64,000 bases of DNA from Opitutaceae bacterium (GTDB lineage: Bacteria; Verrucomicrobiota; Verrucomicrobiia; Opitutales; Opitutaceae), in assembly GCA_017994935.1 (NCBI GenBank), contig JAGOJU010000004.1, positions 61,681-125,680 of the forward strand, given 5' to 3'. Below are positions 36,505-49,930 of the stretch, in pieces; the stretch's first letter is position 1; each line of letters begins with the position of its first letter. Below the pieces are notes generated by a model. The model was given only the letters and a program-made list of their open reading frames with translations, did no database searches and was not told the DNA's origin. Made by a program: the position numbers and the translations under genes.

Positions 36505-36894
36505 TTGAACGCCTTTCTTCGAATCATCGCCCTGTTCATGCTGGCGCTCTGGCTGCCGGCGACGCAGCACTGCAACCTCGAGGCTGCGGGCGTGGAGTGG
36601 CTGGATCACGCGGATCATGTTTCCTCTTCGTGTAGTGGCACCTGTGCGCAGGACGCCTGCCACAGCATTGAGGGATTCTCATTTACGAAAGGGGCGAGCA
36701 CGCTGCGCGTGCTGCCTGCACCGATAGCCGATTTCTGTTCCTGTCTCGCCTGTTTCCTCAGGCCGACGACATGGGAAACAGGGACCTCAGAGTTCGTGGT
36801 CGGGGACGTCCCCGAAATCCAGGCGCTGCATCGCACCTGGTCGTTTGTCCGCCGCGCCTCGCTGCCCGCGCGGGCACCTGACATCGCAGTCTGA
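36505..36894 (+). CDS. Cys/His-rich periplasmic protein before the efflux operon
   Basis: This 129-residue protein has a TTG start and a hydrophobic signal (residues about 3-20, FLRIIALFMLALWL). Eight Cys and several His follow, mostly in residues 22-90, with clusters QHC, SSSC...GTC..DAC and FCSCLAC. The cysteine-rich, exported character and the position directly before the CzcC-like gene suggest metal binding or sensing, but I know no named family. A regulatory partner of the efflux system is the working inference. Confidence 0.6.
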   Translation: MNAFLRIIALFMLALWLPATQHCNLEAAGVEWLDHADHVSSSCSGTCAQDACHSIEGFSFTKGASTLRVLPAPIADFCSCLACFLRPTTWETGTSEFVVGDVPEIQALHRTWSFVRRASLPARAPDIAV

Positions 36895-37008
36895 TCCCTC
36901 CGCCCTGGTGCGGATGGAGTCTTGCGGCCATTCGTGAGCCTGGTGGCGCCTGCGCGCGTCGATTCAGGGCTCTGTCATCAACGTTTGTTTGTTCGTCCCT
37001 ATTTTCTC

Positions 37009-38301
37009 ATGTCTTCGTTTCATTCCCGATTTCAGACGCACCTCGTTCGATGCGTGGTGCTCCTGCTCGTTCCCGTGCCGGGCCGGATGCAGGACACCAC
37101 GACGCCTGTCCTGTCGCTGGGCGATGCGCTCGCAAGGGCGTCCTCCGGCAACCCGTCTCTCGCAGCCTACAGCTACACGCAGCGCGCTGCAGAAGGCCTT
37201 GTGGAGCAGGCGGGCCTGCGTCCGAACCCGACGCTCGAATTCACGGCGGAGAATTTCATGGGTACGGGGCGCGTGCAGGGGGTGCGCGGCCTCGAGGCCA
37301 CCGTACAGGCGAGCCAGACCTTTGAGCGCGGAGACAAGCGCGGGAAGCGGGTCGCCCTCGCCGGGCGTGAAAAGGAATCGGCGGCAAAGGAGTATGCGGT
37401 GCAGCGCACGGAGGTTCTCGCAACCACGGCAGTCGCGTACCTCGAGGTGATCGTCGCCCGGGAAAGACTTGCGCTCGCGGATGAGCCTCTGCGGCTGGCC
37501 CGCGAGACCGTCAGCGCGGTGGACCATCGCGTGAAGGCGGGGGCTGCCTCGCCCGCGGAATCGGCGCGAGCCCGTGCGGCGCTGGCGTCCACGCAGGCCG
37601 ATCACGTCCGTGCGGAGGCGGCCCTGGTGGCTGCACGAACGGCGCTTGCGGCTACCTGGGGTGGCGCGGGTGCGGATATGCCGGCGGTGACCGGAGCACT
37701 GCGCCTGCCGGAGGCGCTGCCAGTGCGGGAGGAAATGTCCGCCCGGCTGGCCAGCCATCCACGGATCGACCATCAGCGAAGCATTGCGGCGGGTCGCCGT
37801 GCAGCCCTCGACCTCGAGCAGGCACAGGCTGTCCAGGATGTGAGCGTGGGCGGAGGCGTGAGGTTCCTGCGGGAAGGCTCTGACGCTGCATTTGTCGCCG
37901 GAGTTTCGGTGCCTCTTCCCGTGCGCAACCGCAACCAAGGCAACATCCGTGCGGCCCGCGAAAACCTGTCGGGAGCTGAACAGGGCGTCCATGCGATCGA
38001 GTTCGAGCTTCGTGCAGATTTCAACGCCGCATGGCAGGACCTGGCTTCGGCGTTCAAGGTTGCGCAGGACCTCCGCCGCGCGGCCCTTCCTGCGACGGAG
38101 GAGTCGTATTCCATTGTTCGCGCTGCCTACGAGCAGGGGCAGCTGCCGATCATCGATGTGCTCGATGCCCAGCGAGCGCTCGGCGCCCTGCGCCGCGAGA
38201 TTCTCGATGCCGAGGCTGACTATGCCTTTGCGCTGGCGCGAATCGATGCGCTCACCGACACGAACTTCAGCGCTGTTTCCTCCCTCATCTCCAAACCCTG
38301 A
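37009..38301 (+). CDS. Outer membrane efflux factor, TolC/CzcC type
   Basis: This 430-residue protein of the outer-membrane factor family forms the exit duct of tripartite efflux pumps. It has two long helical halves, each with the family's Asn-Pro motif (GLRPNPTLEFTAENF near residue 65) and coiled-coil stretches. The ATG at 37009 is chosen over an upstream in-frame ATG because the leader VVLLLVPVPGRM follows at the expected distance. The cargo is set by the neighbours: a His-rich adaptor and an HME-type RND permease lie downstream, making this CzcC-like. Confidence 0.88.
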   Translation: MSSFHSRFQTHLVRCVVLLLVPVPGRMQDTTTPVLSLGDALARASSGNPSLAAYSYTQRAAEGLVEQAGLRPNPTLEFTAENFMGTGRVQGVRGLEATVQASQTFERGDKRGKRVALAGREKESAAKEYAVQRTEVLATTAVAYLEVIVARERLALADEPLRLARETVSAVDHRVKAGAASPAESARARAALASTQADHVRAEAALVAARTALAATWGGAGADMPAVTGALRLPEALPVREEMSARLASHPRIDHQRSIAAGRRAALDLEQAQAVQDVSVGGGVRFLREGSDAAFVAGVSVPLPVRNRNQGNIRAARENLSGAEQGVHAIEFELRADFNAAWQDLASAFKVAQDLRRAALPATEESYSIVRAAYEQGQLPIIDVLDAQRALGALRREILDAEADYAFALARIDALTDTNFSAVSSLISKP

Positions 38302-38323
38302 TTCCTTTTTTCGATCCGTCATC

Positions 38324-39637
38324 ATGAAACTCAAACAGACACTTTCGATCCTTGCCGTCCTCGTTCTCGGCGCTGCGGCCGCCTACTTCCTGATCGAGCG
38401 TGGTCATGATCACGCCGAAGCGTCGGCCCACGATCACGACCATGGTCATGATCATGGAGACCACGATCACGGCGGGCACGGTGCCCACGATGATCACGCC
38501 GACGAAAGCAGGAAAGGCCCTCACGGCGGGCGCCTGCTGGAGGACGGGGATTTTGCACTGGAACTTGTAATTTTTGAGGAAGGCGTGCCGCCGGAATTTC
38601 GCGCGTGGTTCACGCAGGGCGGCAAGCCGGTGTCCCCTTCCGCCGCAAAGCTGAGTATTGAACTCAGACGGCCGGGAGGCGTGACCGACCGGTACGCCTT
38701 TGCGCCCGAAGGCGACTACGCCCGTGGCAACGCCGAAGTGTACGAGCCGCACTCATTCGACTATTCCATCGTTGCCGACTACGCGGGCCGCACGCACCGG
38801 TGGGCCTTTTCCGCCCCGGAAATGCAGACCACGATCCCCGCTGAGGCTGCGCGTCGGAGCGGGGTTGTGGTGGGGGAGGCCGGTCCCGCCAAAATGCAGG
38901 AAACGATTTCCGTTTACGGCGCCGTCAGGTTGAACGCCAACCGGATTGCCCGGGCGGGCCCGCGGTTTGGCGGCTTCATTCGCGAGGCGCGAAAGACACT
39001 CGGCGAAGCCGTGGTGGCCGGGGAGACGATTGCGGTGCTCGAGACCAACCAGTCGCTGACCACCATCGAGGTGAAGGCGCCGATTTCCGGCATCATCCTT
39101 GATCGTGACGCGAATGCGGGCGAAACCGTCGGCGAGGGCGCCACTCTCTACACCATCGCCGATCTTTCCGAAGTGTGGGTCGACCTCAATGTGCCGAAAC
39201 GAGACCAGGCGCGTGTCAAGACCGGCCAGACGGTGCTGATCCACGCCGATGACGGCGGAAGCGAGGCCCGGGGAACGATCTCATGGATCTCCCCGATCAG
39301 CTCACCCGAGGCCCAGACACTCATTGCCCGCGTCGTCCTTTCGAACCCTGAGCAACGTTGGCGCCCGGGACTCTATGTGAAGGCGGAAATCACGCTTGCC
39401 GAGGAGACGGTTCCCGTCGCGGTCACGGAATCCGGCCTGCAGACACTGTTCGACTTCACGGTCGTCTTCTCGCAGCACGGCGATGTCTACCAGGCCCGTC
39501 CACTGGAACTTGGCCGGCGCAGCGGCGGTTACGCGGAGGTGCGCAAAGGACTGAGGGCTGGCGAACGCTACGTCACTGAGAACAGCTACCTGATCAAGGC
39601 CGACATCGGCAAGGCCGGCGCGGCGCATGAACACTGA
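38324..39637 (+). CDS. His-rich periplasmic adaptor, CzcB type
   Basis: This 437-residue membrane fusion protein has a membrane anchor at about residues 5-24 and then a strongly metal-binding stretch with 12 histidines between residues 28 and 58 (HDHDHGHDHGDHDHGGHG). The barrel-sandwich/lipoyl domain (about 195-290, with PRFGGFIREARKTLGE and IKAP-type turns) and a beta-barrel domain follow. The His-rich N-terminus and the CzcA-like permease downstream point to zinc, cobalt or cadmium rather than drugs. It starts 22 bp after the CzcC-like gene stop. Confidence 0.9.
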   Translation: MKLKQTLSILAVLVLGAAAAYFLIERGHDHAEASAHDHDHGHDHGDHDHGGHGAHDDHADESRKGPHGGRLLEDGDFALELVIFEEGVPPEFRAWFTQGGKPVSPSAAKLSIELRRPGGVTDRYAFAPEGDYARGNAEVYEPHSFDYSIVADYAGRTHRWAFSAPEMQTTIPAEAARRSGVVVGEAGPAKMQETISVYGAVRLNANRIARAGPRFGGFIREARKTLGEAVVAGETIAVLETNQSLTTIEVKAPISGIILDRDANAGETVGEGATLYTIADLSEVWVDLNVPKRDQARVKTGQTVLIHADDGGSEARGTISWISPISSPEAQTLIARVVLSNPEQRWRPGLYVKAEITLAEETVPVAVTESGLQTLFDFTVVFSQHGDVYQARPLELGRRSGGYAEVRKGLRAGERYVTENSYLIKADIGKAGAAHEH

Positions 39638-42892
<3,255 letters not shown>

Positions 42893-42941
42893 GAGGCAGG
42901 ATTTCCGGCAGGTCTCACGCGCGCTGGGCGACTGCTTTGCC

Positions 42942-44408
42942 TTACGCGAGGATGTCCTTCACCACCTTGCCGTGCACATCCGTGAGGCGGTATTGGCGGC
43001 CCTGGAAACGATAGGTCAGGCGGGTATGGTCGACGCCGAGGGTGTGCAGGATGGTCGCCTGCAGGTCGTGAATGTGGACGGGTTTGTCGGCAACGTTGAA
43101 TCCGAAGTCGTCCGTTGAGCCGTGCACGATGCCGGGCTTCACGCCGCCGCCCGCCATCCAGAGGCTGAAGGCCTTGCCATGGTGGTCGCGGCCGTACTTT
43201 TCGCGTGAGGCGTCGCCCTGCGCATACGGGGTGCGGCCGAATTCCCCGCCCCAGATCACGAGCGTTTCGTCGAGCAGCCCCCGCTGCTTGAGATCCTTTA
43301 CGAGCGCGGCGCTCGGCTGGTCGACGTCCATTGCAAGGCTCGGCAGCCGGTCCTGAAGTCCGCCATGGTGATCCCAGTCGCGATGATAGAGCTGGATGAA
43401 GCGCACTCCTCGCTCCGCGAGGCGCCGGGCGATGAGGCAGTTGCGCGCGAAGGATCCTGGCTCGTGCACTGCGGAGCCATAACTGTCGAAGGTTGCCTGC
43501 GACTCTTTTGAGAGTTCCATGAGATCCGGCACGCTCGTCTGCATGCGGTAGGCCATCTCCGCCTGGCTGATTCGGGTTTCGATCTCCGGATCGCCCGCCT
43601 GTGCGAACTCGAGCTGGTTGAGTTCACGGGCGCCATCGAGCATCATGCGCCGCCGCTCGCGGGTGAGTCCCGGCGTGTCTGAAAGGTAGAGCACGGGTTC
43701 GCCTGCACTGCGGAACTGCACGCCCTGGTGCCTGCTCGGCAGGAAACCGCTGCCCCAGAGTCGCGCCAGAAGACCCTGGCCTGCGCCTTTCTTGTTTACG
43801 GATATCAGGACGACATAGGAGGGCAGGTTTTCACTCAACTGGCCGAGGCCGTAGTCCATCCATGCCCCCATGCTCGGACGCCCGGGCAGTTGGCTGCCTG
43901 TCTGGAAGAACGTGATCGCCGGATCGTGGTTGATCGCCTCGGTGTACATCGATCGGATGACACAGATGTCGTCGGCGATTCCGCGCGTATGGGGGAGCAA
44001 TTCGCTGAAGAGCGTTCCGGACTTCCCGCCGGCCTGGAAACCGAATTTGCTCGGCTGAAGCGCGAGGCGCGATTGGGAGGCGACCATGCCGGTGACGCGC
44101 TGGCCCTGGCGGACGGAGTCGGGAAGGTCCTCGTTGAAACGCTGCCGAAGGACGGGCTTGTCGTCGAAGAGATCGAGATGCGAGGGGCCTCCTGATTGGA
44201 AAAGGCAGATCACGCGTTTTGCGGTGGGTGCGAAATGCGGCAACCCGGGCAGCCCACCGAGTCCGGCGCCGGGGTGAGCGAGTTGGGTCCCTGCGAAAGC
44301 CTGGCTCCGGAGAATGTGGGCGAGTGCGGCCGCGCCGAGCCCGAGGCCGGCCCTGGAAAGGAAGTCGCGGCGCGAATGCATCCGCTCGTAGTTGTTGCAG
44401 CAGGACAT
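42942..44408 (-). CDS. DUF1501 protein with Tat signal, copy 2
   Basis: This 488-residue exported protein is a paralogue of the DUF1501 protein at 14377-15798. The Tat signal is SRRDFLSRAGLGLGAAALAH (residues 12-31). The family motifs FQSGGPSHLDLFDDKP, WDHHGG and [13 protein letters not shown] are intact. An ATG at residue 10 is an alternative start that would put the Tat motif closer to the N-terminus. It follows its PSD1 partner with only 14 bp between stop and start, so co-transcription is very likely. Confidence 0.92.
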   Translation of the reverse strand: MSCCNNYERMHSRRDFLSRAGLGLGAAALAHILRSQAFAGTQLAHPGAGLGGLPGLPHFAPTAKRVICLFQSGGPSHLDLFDDKPVLRQRFNEDLPDSVRQGQRVTGMVASQSRLALQPSKFGFQAGGKSGTLFSELLPHTRGIADDICVIRSMYTEAINHDPAITFFQTGSQLPGRPSMGAWMDYGLGQLSENLPSYVVLISVNKKGAGQGLLARLWGSGFLPSRHQGVQFRSAGEPVLYLSDTPGLTRERRRMMLDGARELNQLEFAQAGDPEIETRISQAEMAYRMQTSVPDLMELSKESQATFDSYGSAVHEPGSFARNCLIARRLAERGVRFIQLYHRDWDHHGGLQDRLPSLAMDVDQPSAALVKDLKQRGLLDETLVIWGGEFGRTPYAQGDASREKYGRDHHGKAFSLWMAGGGVKPGIVHGSTDDFGFNVADKPVHIHDLQATILHTLGVDHTRLTYRFQGRQYRLTDVHGKVVKDILA

Positions 44409-44422
44409 GGGGAAGGGCCTTG

Positions 44423-47400
44423 TCAGTCTTTGGTGAGGGTTTCGTCGAGCGACAGGATCATGCTCGCCACGCTGGTTGCGGCGGCGAGTTCCACCGGGGG
44501 GATCATCGCGTCGATCGCGGAGGCACCGGTGTGGGCCACGAAGGTTTCGGCGTCAGCGGGATGCGCAGCAAAGTCTGTCCTCACCTTCTCCCAGGTTTTC
44601 AGAATCACCTGGAGTTCCGCGTCGCCCGGTCGACGTCCGGTGCTCGCCTGAAAGGCGAATGCGGCGCGCGCGGAATCATCCGGTCCTCCTTCGCGCATCA
44701 TGCGGGTGGCGAGGCGCCGCGCGGCCTCGACGTATCCGGTCTCATTCCAGAGCGCCAGGGCCTGGAGCGGAGTATTGGTCCGGGAACGGCGCACGGTGCA
44801 GAATTCGCGATCGGGGGCGTCGAGCGCCAGCATCATTGGATGTGGCATCGTGCGTTTCCAGAAGGTGTAGAGGCTTCGCCGGTGCAGATCCTCGCCGCTG
44901 CCGAGGAGCCACTTGGTGCCGGGGTAGGGAGCGTCGACGACAATCGAGTCATAGAGTCCTTCAGGCTGGTACGGGAATACGCTGGGACCCCCAATGCGTG
45001 CGGCGAGAAGCCCCGATACGGCGAGTGCCTGGTCGCGGATCAACTCGGCGGGGAGCCGCACCCGCGGTCCGCGTGCGAGCAGACGGTTCTCGGGATCGCG
45101 CGCGGCGAGGTCCGCGCTCACGGCGGAGCTTTGCCGGTAGGTTGACGACAGCACGAGCTCCTTGAGGAAGGCCTTGACGTTCCAGCCGCCGTCGACGAAT
45201 TCCCGCGCGAGCCAGTCGAGCAGTTCCGGGTGGCTTGGCCACTCGCTTTGTGAGCCGAAATCCTCAAGCGTCTTGACCAGTCCCGTGCCGAAGAGCTGCG
45301 CCCAGAAGCGGTTTACCACGACGCGTCCGGTCAGCGGGTGGTCCGGCTGTGTGAACCAGCGTGCGAGGCCAAGGCGGTTCTTTGGTGCGCCCTTCGGCCA
45401 TGGGGCGAGCAACTTTTCGGGCACTCCTGCGTCGAGCTTCTCGCCATGGGCATCATAGTTCCCGCGAAGGAGCAGATAGGTCTGCCGGGGCACGTCCATT
45501 TCCTCCATGACCATCGTGGTGGGAAGGGTGCGACGGAGCGCGAGCAGCCCTTCCGTTGATTTCGTTTCGCGCGCCAGATCATCCCGGGTGCCCGGAGCCT
45601 CGGCCAGCAGGGCGTCCGCGAGCCACCGTGTTTCGTGGGGTTTTGCTCCACCGGCATCGATCGCGGTCAGGGCGCGGGGAAGGGATGTTGCGCGGAAGAG
45701 AGTGCGGATCGTCTCGCTCGATGCTGCGGGTGCGACCCTGCGCAGGTCGTCCACCGTGCCAAGAAAGCGTGCGGCGTTGGTGGCGTTGTCGGTGGCGACA
45801 AGGAAATCGCGGTTGCCGGGTCCGCCGTGCAGGTCGTCGTAGAGTGTGCGACAGGCTACCTCCCGGCCATCGACGTACATGCGGACATCGGCGGCGGTCC
45901 TGCCGCCGGTATAGGTCACGGCGACGTGGTGAAGTTCCTCCGGGCGCAGTCCAGCGCCGTCGGTTCGCACCGTGACAGAGTAGACGGGCAGACGGTCGGC
46001 GATGCGGAGCTCTAGTTCCCCGTCGATCAGCCGGATTTCGCGTCCTTTTCCGAACGAGGTGTCTGCCGGGGAGCCCTGATGGTTCGTGCCTGAAAGGAGC
46101 GCGACGTCCGAGGGGTTGCCGGCGGCGGGTCGCAGCCAGAATGCGACGGTGAGCCCATCCTTGTGGGCGAAGTCGAACGTTGCGCCAGGAATCACGGAAG
46201 CCTGCACCTTGGCATCGGGCGGAGGAATCTCGATTGTCGTGATTGACTTGTTGTTGTCAGTGGCCGTGCGCGCCGCGGCTGCCAGCTGTTCAACCTGGGA
46301 GCGAAACGACTCCTCCCATCTCCATGCGGTGCGTGCGGCGTCGGCGGTCTTCTTCGCAGCCGTCTGCTCCTTCTCCAGACGCGCGAGGGACACTTGCTGT
46401 GCGCGGGTGGGGGCGGGGATCATGGGGACGGCGTTGGCGACGCGGCCATCTTCGCCCCACTCGGGCACGTTGTTGAAAAACGCGGAGAGGCGATAGTAGT
46501 CGCGCTGTTCGATCGGATCGAACTTGTGGTCGTGGCAGCGCGCGCACTCAAACGTGAGGCCGAGCCAGGCCGTACTGACGGTCCGGATGCGATCGGCGAC
46601 ATATTCGATGCGGTATTCCTCGTCGATGATGCCTCCCTCGCTGCTGATGACGTGGTTGCGGTTGAATCCCGTCGCGATGCGCTGATCGAGCGAGGGCGAT
46701 GGCAGCAGGTCGCCGGCGAGCTGCTCCGTGATGAATTCGCTATAGGGCTTGTTGGAATTGAACGCCTCGATCACCCAGTCGCGCCAGCGCCACATGGTGC
46801 GTGTAGAATCGTTGTTGAAACCGTGCGTGTCGGCATACCGTGCGGCGTCGAGCCAATCCATGGCCAGGCGCTCGCCGAAATGAGGGGAGCGCATCAGGCG
46901 GTCGACGGCCTCGCTGTAGGCGGTTTCGCCGCGGCGTGCGGCATCTGCGCTGAAAGCATCGAGTTCCTGCGGGGTCGGGGGCAACCCGACGAGGTCGAAG
47001 CTCACGCGTCGCAGCCAGGCGGCGGGTTTGGCCTCGGGTGAGGGCGAAAGTTTTTCCTGCCGCAGGCGCTGGAGGACGAAGGCATCGATGGGCGAACGTC
47101 CCCAGGATATGCCGGGATTTTCGGGGACGGCCGGGCGCCGGGGTGCAAGAAATGCCCAGTGTCGCTCATACGCGGCGCCTTCGGAAATCCATTGTTTCAG
47201 GATTGCGACCTGCGCGGGTGAAATGTGCTTGTTGCTCTCCCGGGGAGGCATTCTTTCGGATTCATCGTCGGAAAGGATGCGCACGATCATTTCGCTCTGC
47301 TCAGGATTGCCGGGTACGATGGCGAAGAATCCATCGCGGTCCTGCGTGGCGCTTTCAAACTCGTCGAGGCGAAGTTTCGCTTCACGGTGGGCGCGGTCCT

Positions 47401-47575
47401 GTCCGTGACACTGGAAGCAGTTCTCCGAGAGGATGGGGCGGATGTCGCGGTTGAACTGGAGCGGCGCCGCGCTGGCGCCTGCGACGGGCAGAAAAGCGAG
47501 GGGGAGGGTCAGCAGCGTCGCACGAAGCTGTCGGTTGACCGGAGGCGAGGGGGAAGGCTGGAACATGGTCGCCAT
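44423..47575 (-). CDS. PSD1 / planctomycete cytochrome protein with LamG insert, copy 2
   Basis: This 1050-residue exported protein has the same domain order as 15852-19010: a signal peptide at residues 1-37, a cytochrome-like module with CFQCHGQD (C53, C56, H57), a PSCyt2 domain with CARCH, and a C-terminal PSD1 domain. The central insert differs: residues about 480-640 read as a LamG/concanavalin-like lectin domain (FWLRPAAGNPSDVALLSGTN and YVDGREV). I chose the ATG at 47575 because it begins a good signal peptide; the longer frame adds 70 non-conserved residues. Confidence 0.9.
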   Translation of the reverse strand: MATMFQPSPSPPVNRQLRATLLTLPLAFLPVAGASAAPLQFNRDIRPILSENCFQCHGQDRAHREAKLRLDEFESATQDRDGFFAIVPGNPEQSEMIVRILSDDESERMPPRESNKHISPAQVAILKQWISEGAAYERHWAFLAPRRPAVPENPGISWGRSPIDAFVLQRLRQEKLSPSPEAKPAAWLRRVSFDLVGLPPTPQELDAFSADAARRGETAYSEAVDRLMRSPHFGERLAMDWLDAARYADTHGFNNDSTRTMWRWRDWVIEAFNSNKPYSEFITEQLAGDLLPSPSLDQRIATGFNRNHVISSEGGIIDEEYRIEYVADRIRTVSTAWLGLTFECARCHDHKFDPIEQRDYYRLSAFFNNVPEWGEDGRVANAVPMIPAPTRAQQVSLARLEKEQTAAKKTADAARTAWRWEESFRSQVEQLAAAARTATDNNKSITTIEIPPPDAKVQASVIPGATFDFAHKDGLTVAFWLRPAAGNPSDVALLSGTNHQGSPADTSFGKGREIRLIDGELELRIADRLPVYSVTVRTDGAGLRPEELHHVAVTYTGGRTAADVRMYVDGREVACRTLYDDLHGGPGNRDFLVATDNATNAARFLGTVDDLRRVAPAASSETIRTLFRATSLPRALTAIDAGGAKPHETRWLADALLAEAPGTRDDLARETKSTEGLLALRRTLPTTMVMEEMDVPRQTYLLLRGNYDAHGEKLDAGVPEKLLAPWPKGAPKNRLGLARWFTQPDHPLTGRVVVNRFWAQLFGTGLVKTLEDFGSQSEWPSHPELLDWLAREFVDGGWNVKAFLKELVLSSTYRQSSAVSADLAARDPENRLLARGPRVRLPAELIRDQALAVSGLLAARIGGPSVFPYQPEGLYDSIVVDAPYPGTKWLLGSGEDLHRRSLYTFWKRTMPHPMMLALDAPDREFCTVRRSRTNTPLQALALWNETGYVEAARRLATRMMREGGPDDSARAAFAFQASTGRRPGDAELQVILKTWEKVRTDFAAHPADAETFVAHTGASAIDAMIPPVELAAATSVASMILSLDETLTKD

Positions 47576-47971
47576 CGGCGCACGGGTACCGGTGCGGATG
47601 GACCGGGGATACTTTGGTGGGTGATACGAATCCTGCCAGCCAGAACGCAGCAGAATGGGGATGAAAATGAGGAAGGTCCTTTCATCTGAGCTGGTTGTGC
47701 GCGGCCATTCCAAATCCGGTTCAGCCGCAATCTGCAGATTGCGGAGATGGATGCAGATTTTCGGCATCGATCCACCTGCGACCAATCTGTGTGGATCGTG
47801 AAGTCAGCGGATACCTCATTTCTGGGCTGCTTGGCGTCTTTTCAAACCGGGCACGACGGAGCGTGCCCCTGCAGTGGGGAAGGGTTGTCTATCGCCTGCT
47901 TGGGAGAGATGCTACTCGCAGGCGGCGATCTTCCGCGCGGTGGCAGAAGTTTGCTGAAGGGGCGGGCTTTC
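47576..47971. other. Intergenic region with REP copy 4
   Basis: These 396 bp lie between the start of the second PSD1 gene and the stop of the secreted-protein gene, both on the minus strand. The REP-like repeat at 47842-47894 is the only structure I can support; I see no gene and could not place a promoter for the PSD1/DUF1501 pair. Confidence 0.5.
47842..47894 (-). repeat. REP-like palindromic repeat, copy 4
   Basis: The reverse complement is identical to 7057-7084 over 28 bases, and the adjoining 25 bases match at about 21 positions with one indel. The hairpin core is GGGCACGACGGAGCGTGCCC. It shares the longest similarity of any pair in the window, so the mobile unit is about 53 bp rather than only the hairpin. 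Confidence 0.75.
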
Positions 47972-48748
47972 TCAGGTGCCGTCGGCGGTGCGTTCGCGGC
48001 GGATGCTGGCCTGCGCGGGGGGCTGATCGGGTGATGTTGGGGAGTGGGCGATGTCTGCGGCCGGTGCTGCTTCGGGGGAAGTCGGGGCGGGTGACTTCAA
48101 TTGGCGGTCGCATTCGGCGATCGAGCGGAAGAGGGAGTTGATTTCCTCCATCTCTTCGGGCTTCAGCTTCTTCCTGGGAACGGTGCGATCGGCGTAGTAG
48201 TAGGAGAGGACGGGATTGAATTCGAGTTCGTCGCCGAGGTAGACGGTTCCCGGATCCGCGCCGGTGGCGAGGTAGCCTTTTCCGTCATAGTTCTTCTGCT
48301 GGGTGACACGCACATCGGCCGCTGCGAAGTCGGGGGCGGCTGCCGCTACCGGGTACCAGGCGCCCTGTGTGGTGTGCACGCGCATGCGCGTCGTGCGGAC
48401 GAGGCTGGGGACAGGTTGATTGACGATTGCGCGAATCCGGTCTTCGGCGCGGGCGCGCTTCAGTCGGATGGCTGCAATTTCCAGGTGCCCTGGCCTTGCT
48501 GGTGCGTCGGATGTCGGAGTCGTCTCGGTCTGGCGAGGGCGCGGAGGAACGGAGACATCGACCACGACGTCGTCCTTGAGTTTGAGGATCTGGCGTGGAT
48601 ATCGGAGAATGCGGATCGAGCCGGATTCCATCCGGCTGGATGGCTGACCTTGTTTTGCGATGACCTCGCTGTAAGTCTGGCCGATCTGAGCGGCCCCGGC
48701 GATGGCTGCGGCCGCGGGGAGAAATAGACAGAGGAGAAAGGGTTTCAT
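47972..48748 (-). CDS. Secreted protein of unknown function
   Basis: This 258-residue protein has a signal peptide at residues 1-20 (MKPFLLCLFLPAAAAIAGAA). The next segment, QIGQTYSEVIAKQGQPSSRM, is reminiscent of short lipoprotein-like repeats seen in Verrucomicrobia, followed by a Pro-rich linker and a basic middle region. No domain is recognised. The ATG at 48748 is chosen for the signal peptide; the frame is open upstream. A 186-bp region separates it from the divergent amidohydrolase gene. Confidence 0.65.
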   Translation of the reverse strand: MKPFLLCLFLPAAAAIAGAAQIGQTYSEVIAKQGQPSSRMESGSIRILRYPRQILKLKDDVVVDVSVPPRPRQTETTPTSDAPARPGHLEIAAIRLKRARAEDRIRAIVNQPVPSLVRTTRMRVHTTQGAWYPVAAAAPDFAAADVRVTQQKNYDGKGYLATGADPGTVYLGDELEFNPVLSYYYADRTVPRKKLKPEEMEEINSLFRSIAECDRQLKSPAPTSPEAAPAADIAHSPTSPDQPPAQASIRRERTADGT

Positions 48749-48934
48749 GCCGGATACGCAGGATGATGGTACGGATGACCTTGTCATAGAGCGGCCACTG
48801 GCGGTATCAGATTTGATGCTCCGCTCCCTTTTGATGAAATCCTTACGCGAGGCTTCATGGGCGGCGGAGGGAAATGATGCCCGGAAGCGACCCATGAGGA
48901 ATCATCGCGCGAAAATCAGGCAGTTGCCCCCAGT

Positions 48935-49930
48935 ATGAGAATCGATGCCCATGTCCATATCGTCGGCACGGGTACCGGAGGAACCGGATGCTGGTATCGT
49001 CCCAGGGGTCTGACGCGCCTGGGTGCACCGTTGCTGGTGCGGAGCGTGGGACTCACCGTCAGGGATCTTTCCGGCCCCGACTTCGACCAGCAGTACGTCG
49101 GGCGGATGCTGGAGTTTGTCAGAAACTCCTCCGTGTCGCGCGCGCTGATCCTTGCCCATGAGCTGCCTCATCGTGAGGACGGCACGCCGCTGCCGGAGCG
49201 GGCGTCGTTCTATGTTCCGAACGGACATGTTCTCCAACTCGCCGCGGAACACCCCGAATTCCTTGCCGCAGTTTCGATTCATCCGGCACGCCGTGATGCG
49301 CAGGAGGAACTCGAGCGCGCAATCGCGGGCGGAGCGGCTGCGCTCAAGTGCCTGCCGAATGTCCAGGGCATCGACTGGAACAACCGGCGCCACACGAAGT
49401 TTCTCGAACGCATGGCAGAGGCGGGACTTCCCCTCCTGGCGCACACCGGAAGCGAACGCACGATGCCGGTGATGGATGCTGCCCTGGCGAGTCCAAGGGT
49501 GCTCGCCCGTCCGCTGGAAATTGGAGTGACCTGCATCGCTGCGCATTGCGGCACGGGCACGATGCTGGTCGATACGGATTACCTGGATGTCTTTGCAGGG
49601 ATGGTGGAGCGGTTTCCCCGCCTGTATGGCGACAACAGTGCGTTGGCCGGGCTGACCTTCCGGCTGCGGCCTTCGGCGTTGCGTCGCCTGACCTCAGCGC
49701 CGCTTGCGGACCGCATGCTTCATGGGAGCGACATCCCAGTGCCGGTAAGCGGATTGCTGGCCTGGGCGGGGAGGATGATGTCGTGGTCGCAGTATCGAAG
49801 CGCGGCGCGTATCACGAACCCCTTGGAGCGCGATGCCGTTTTGAAACGCTTCATGGGATTTGACGAGGCCACCTTCACCCGCGCGGCGCAGGTCTTGCGG
49901 ATTGTCAGGCCGGCGCAGGCGGAACGGTGA
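48935..49930 (+). CDS. Amidohydrolase-family TIM-barrel hydrolase
   Basis: This 331-residue cytoplasmic metal-dependent hydrolase of the amidohydrolase 2 type has H6 and H8 (DAHVHI), K138 (ALKCLPNVQGID), H170 (LLAHTGSE), H204 (IAAHCG) and D266 (HGSDIP) in the positions expected for metal binding and catalysis. Relatives are lactonases, decarboxylases and deaminases, so the reaction cannot be fixed from the sequence. It is transcribed away from the secreted-protein gene and stands apart from the next gene by about 490 bp. Confidence 0.88.
   Translation: MRIDAHVHIVGTGTGGTGCWYRPRGLTRLGAPLLVRSVGLTVRDLSGPDFDQQYVGRMLEFVRNSSVSRALILAHELPHREDGTPLPERASFYVPNGHVLQLAAEHPEFLAAVSIHPARRDAQEELERAIAGGAAALKCLPNVQGIDWNNRRHTKFLERMAEAGLPLLAHTGSERTMPVMDAALASPRVLARPLEIGVTCIAAHCGTGTMLVDTDYLDVFAGMVERFPRLYGDNSALAGLTFRLRPSALRRLTSAPLADRMLHGSDIPVPVSGLLAWAGRMMSWSQYRSAARITNPLERDAVLKRFMGFDEATFTRAAQVLRIVRPAQAER

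Noticed and set aside
36964..38334. 456-residue minus-strand frame across the CzcC-like gene
   Set aside because: Fully antisense to a recognised outer-membrane factor and without family motifs.
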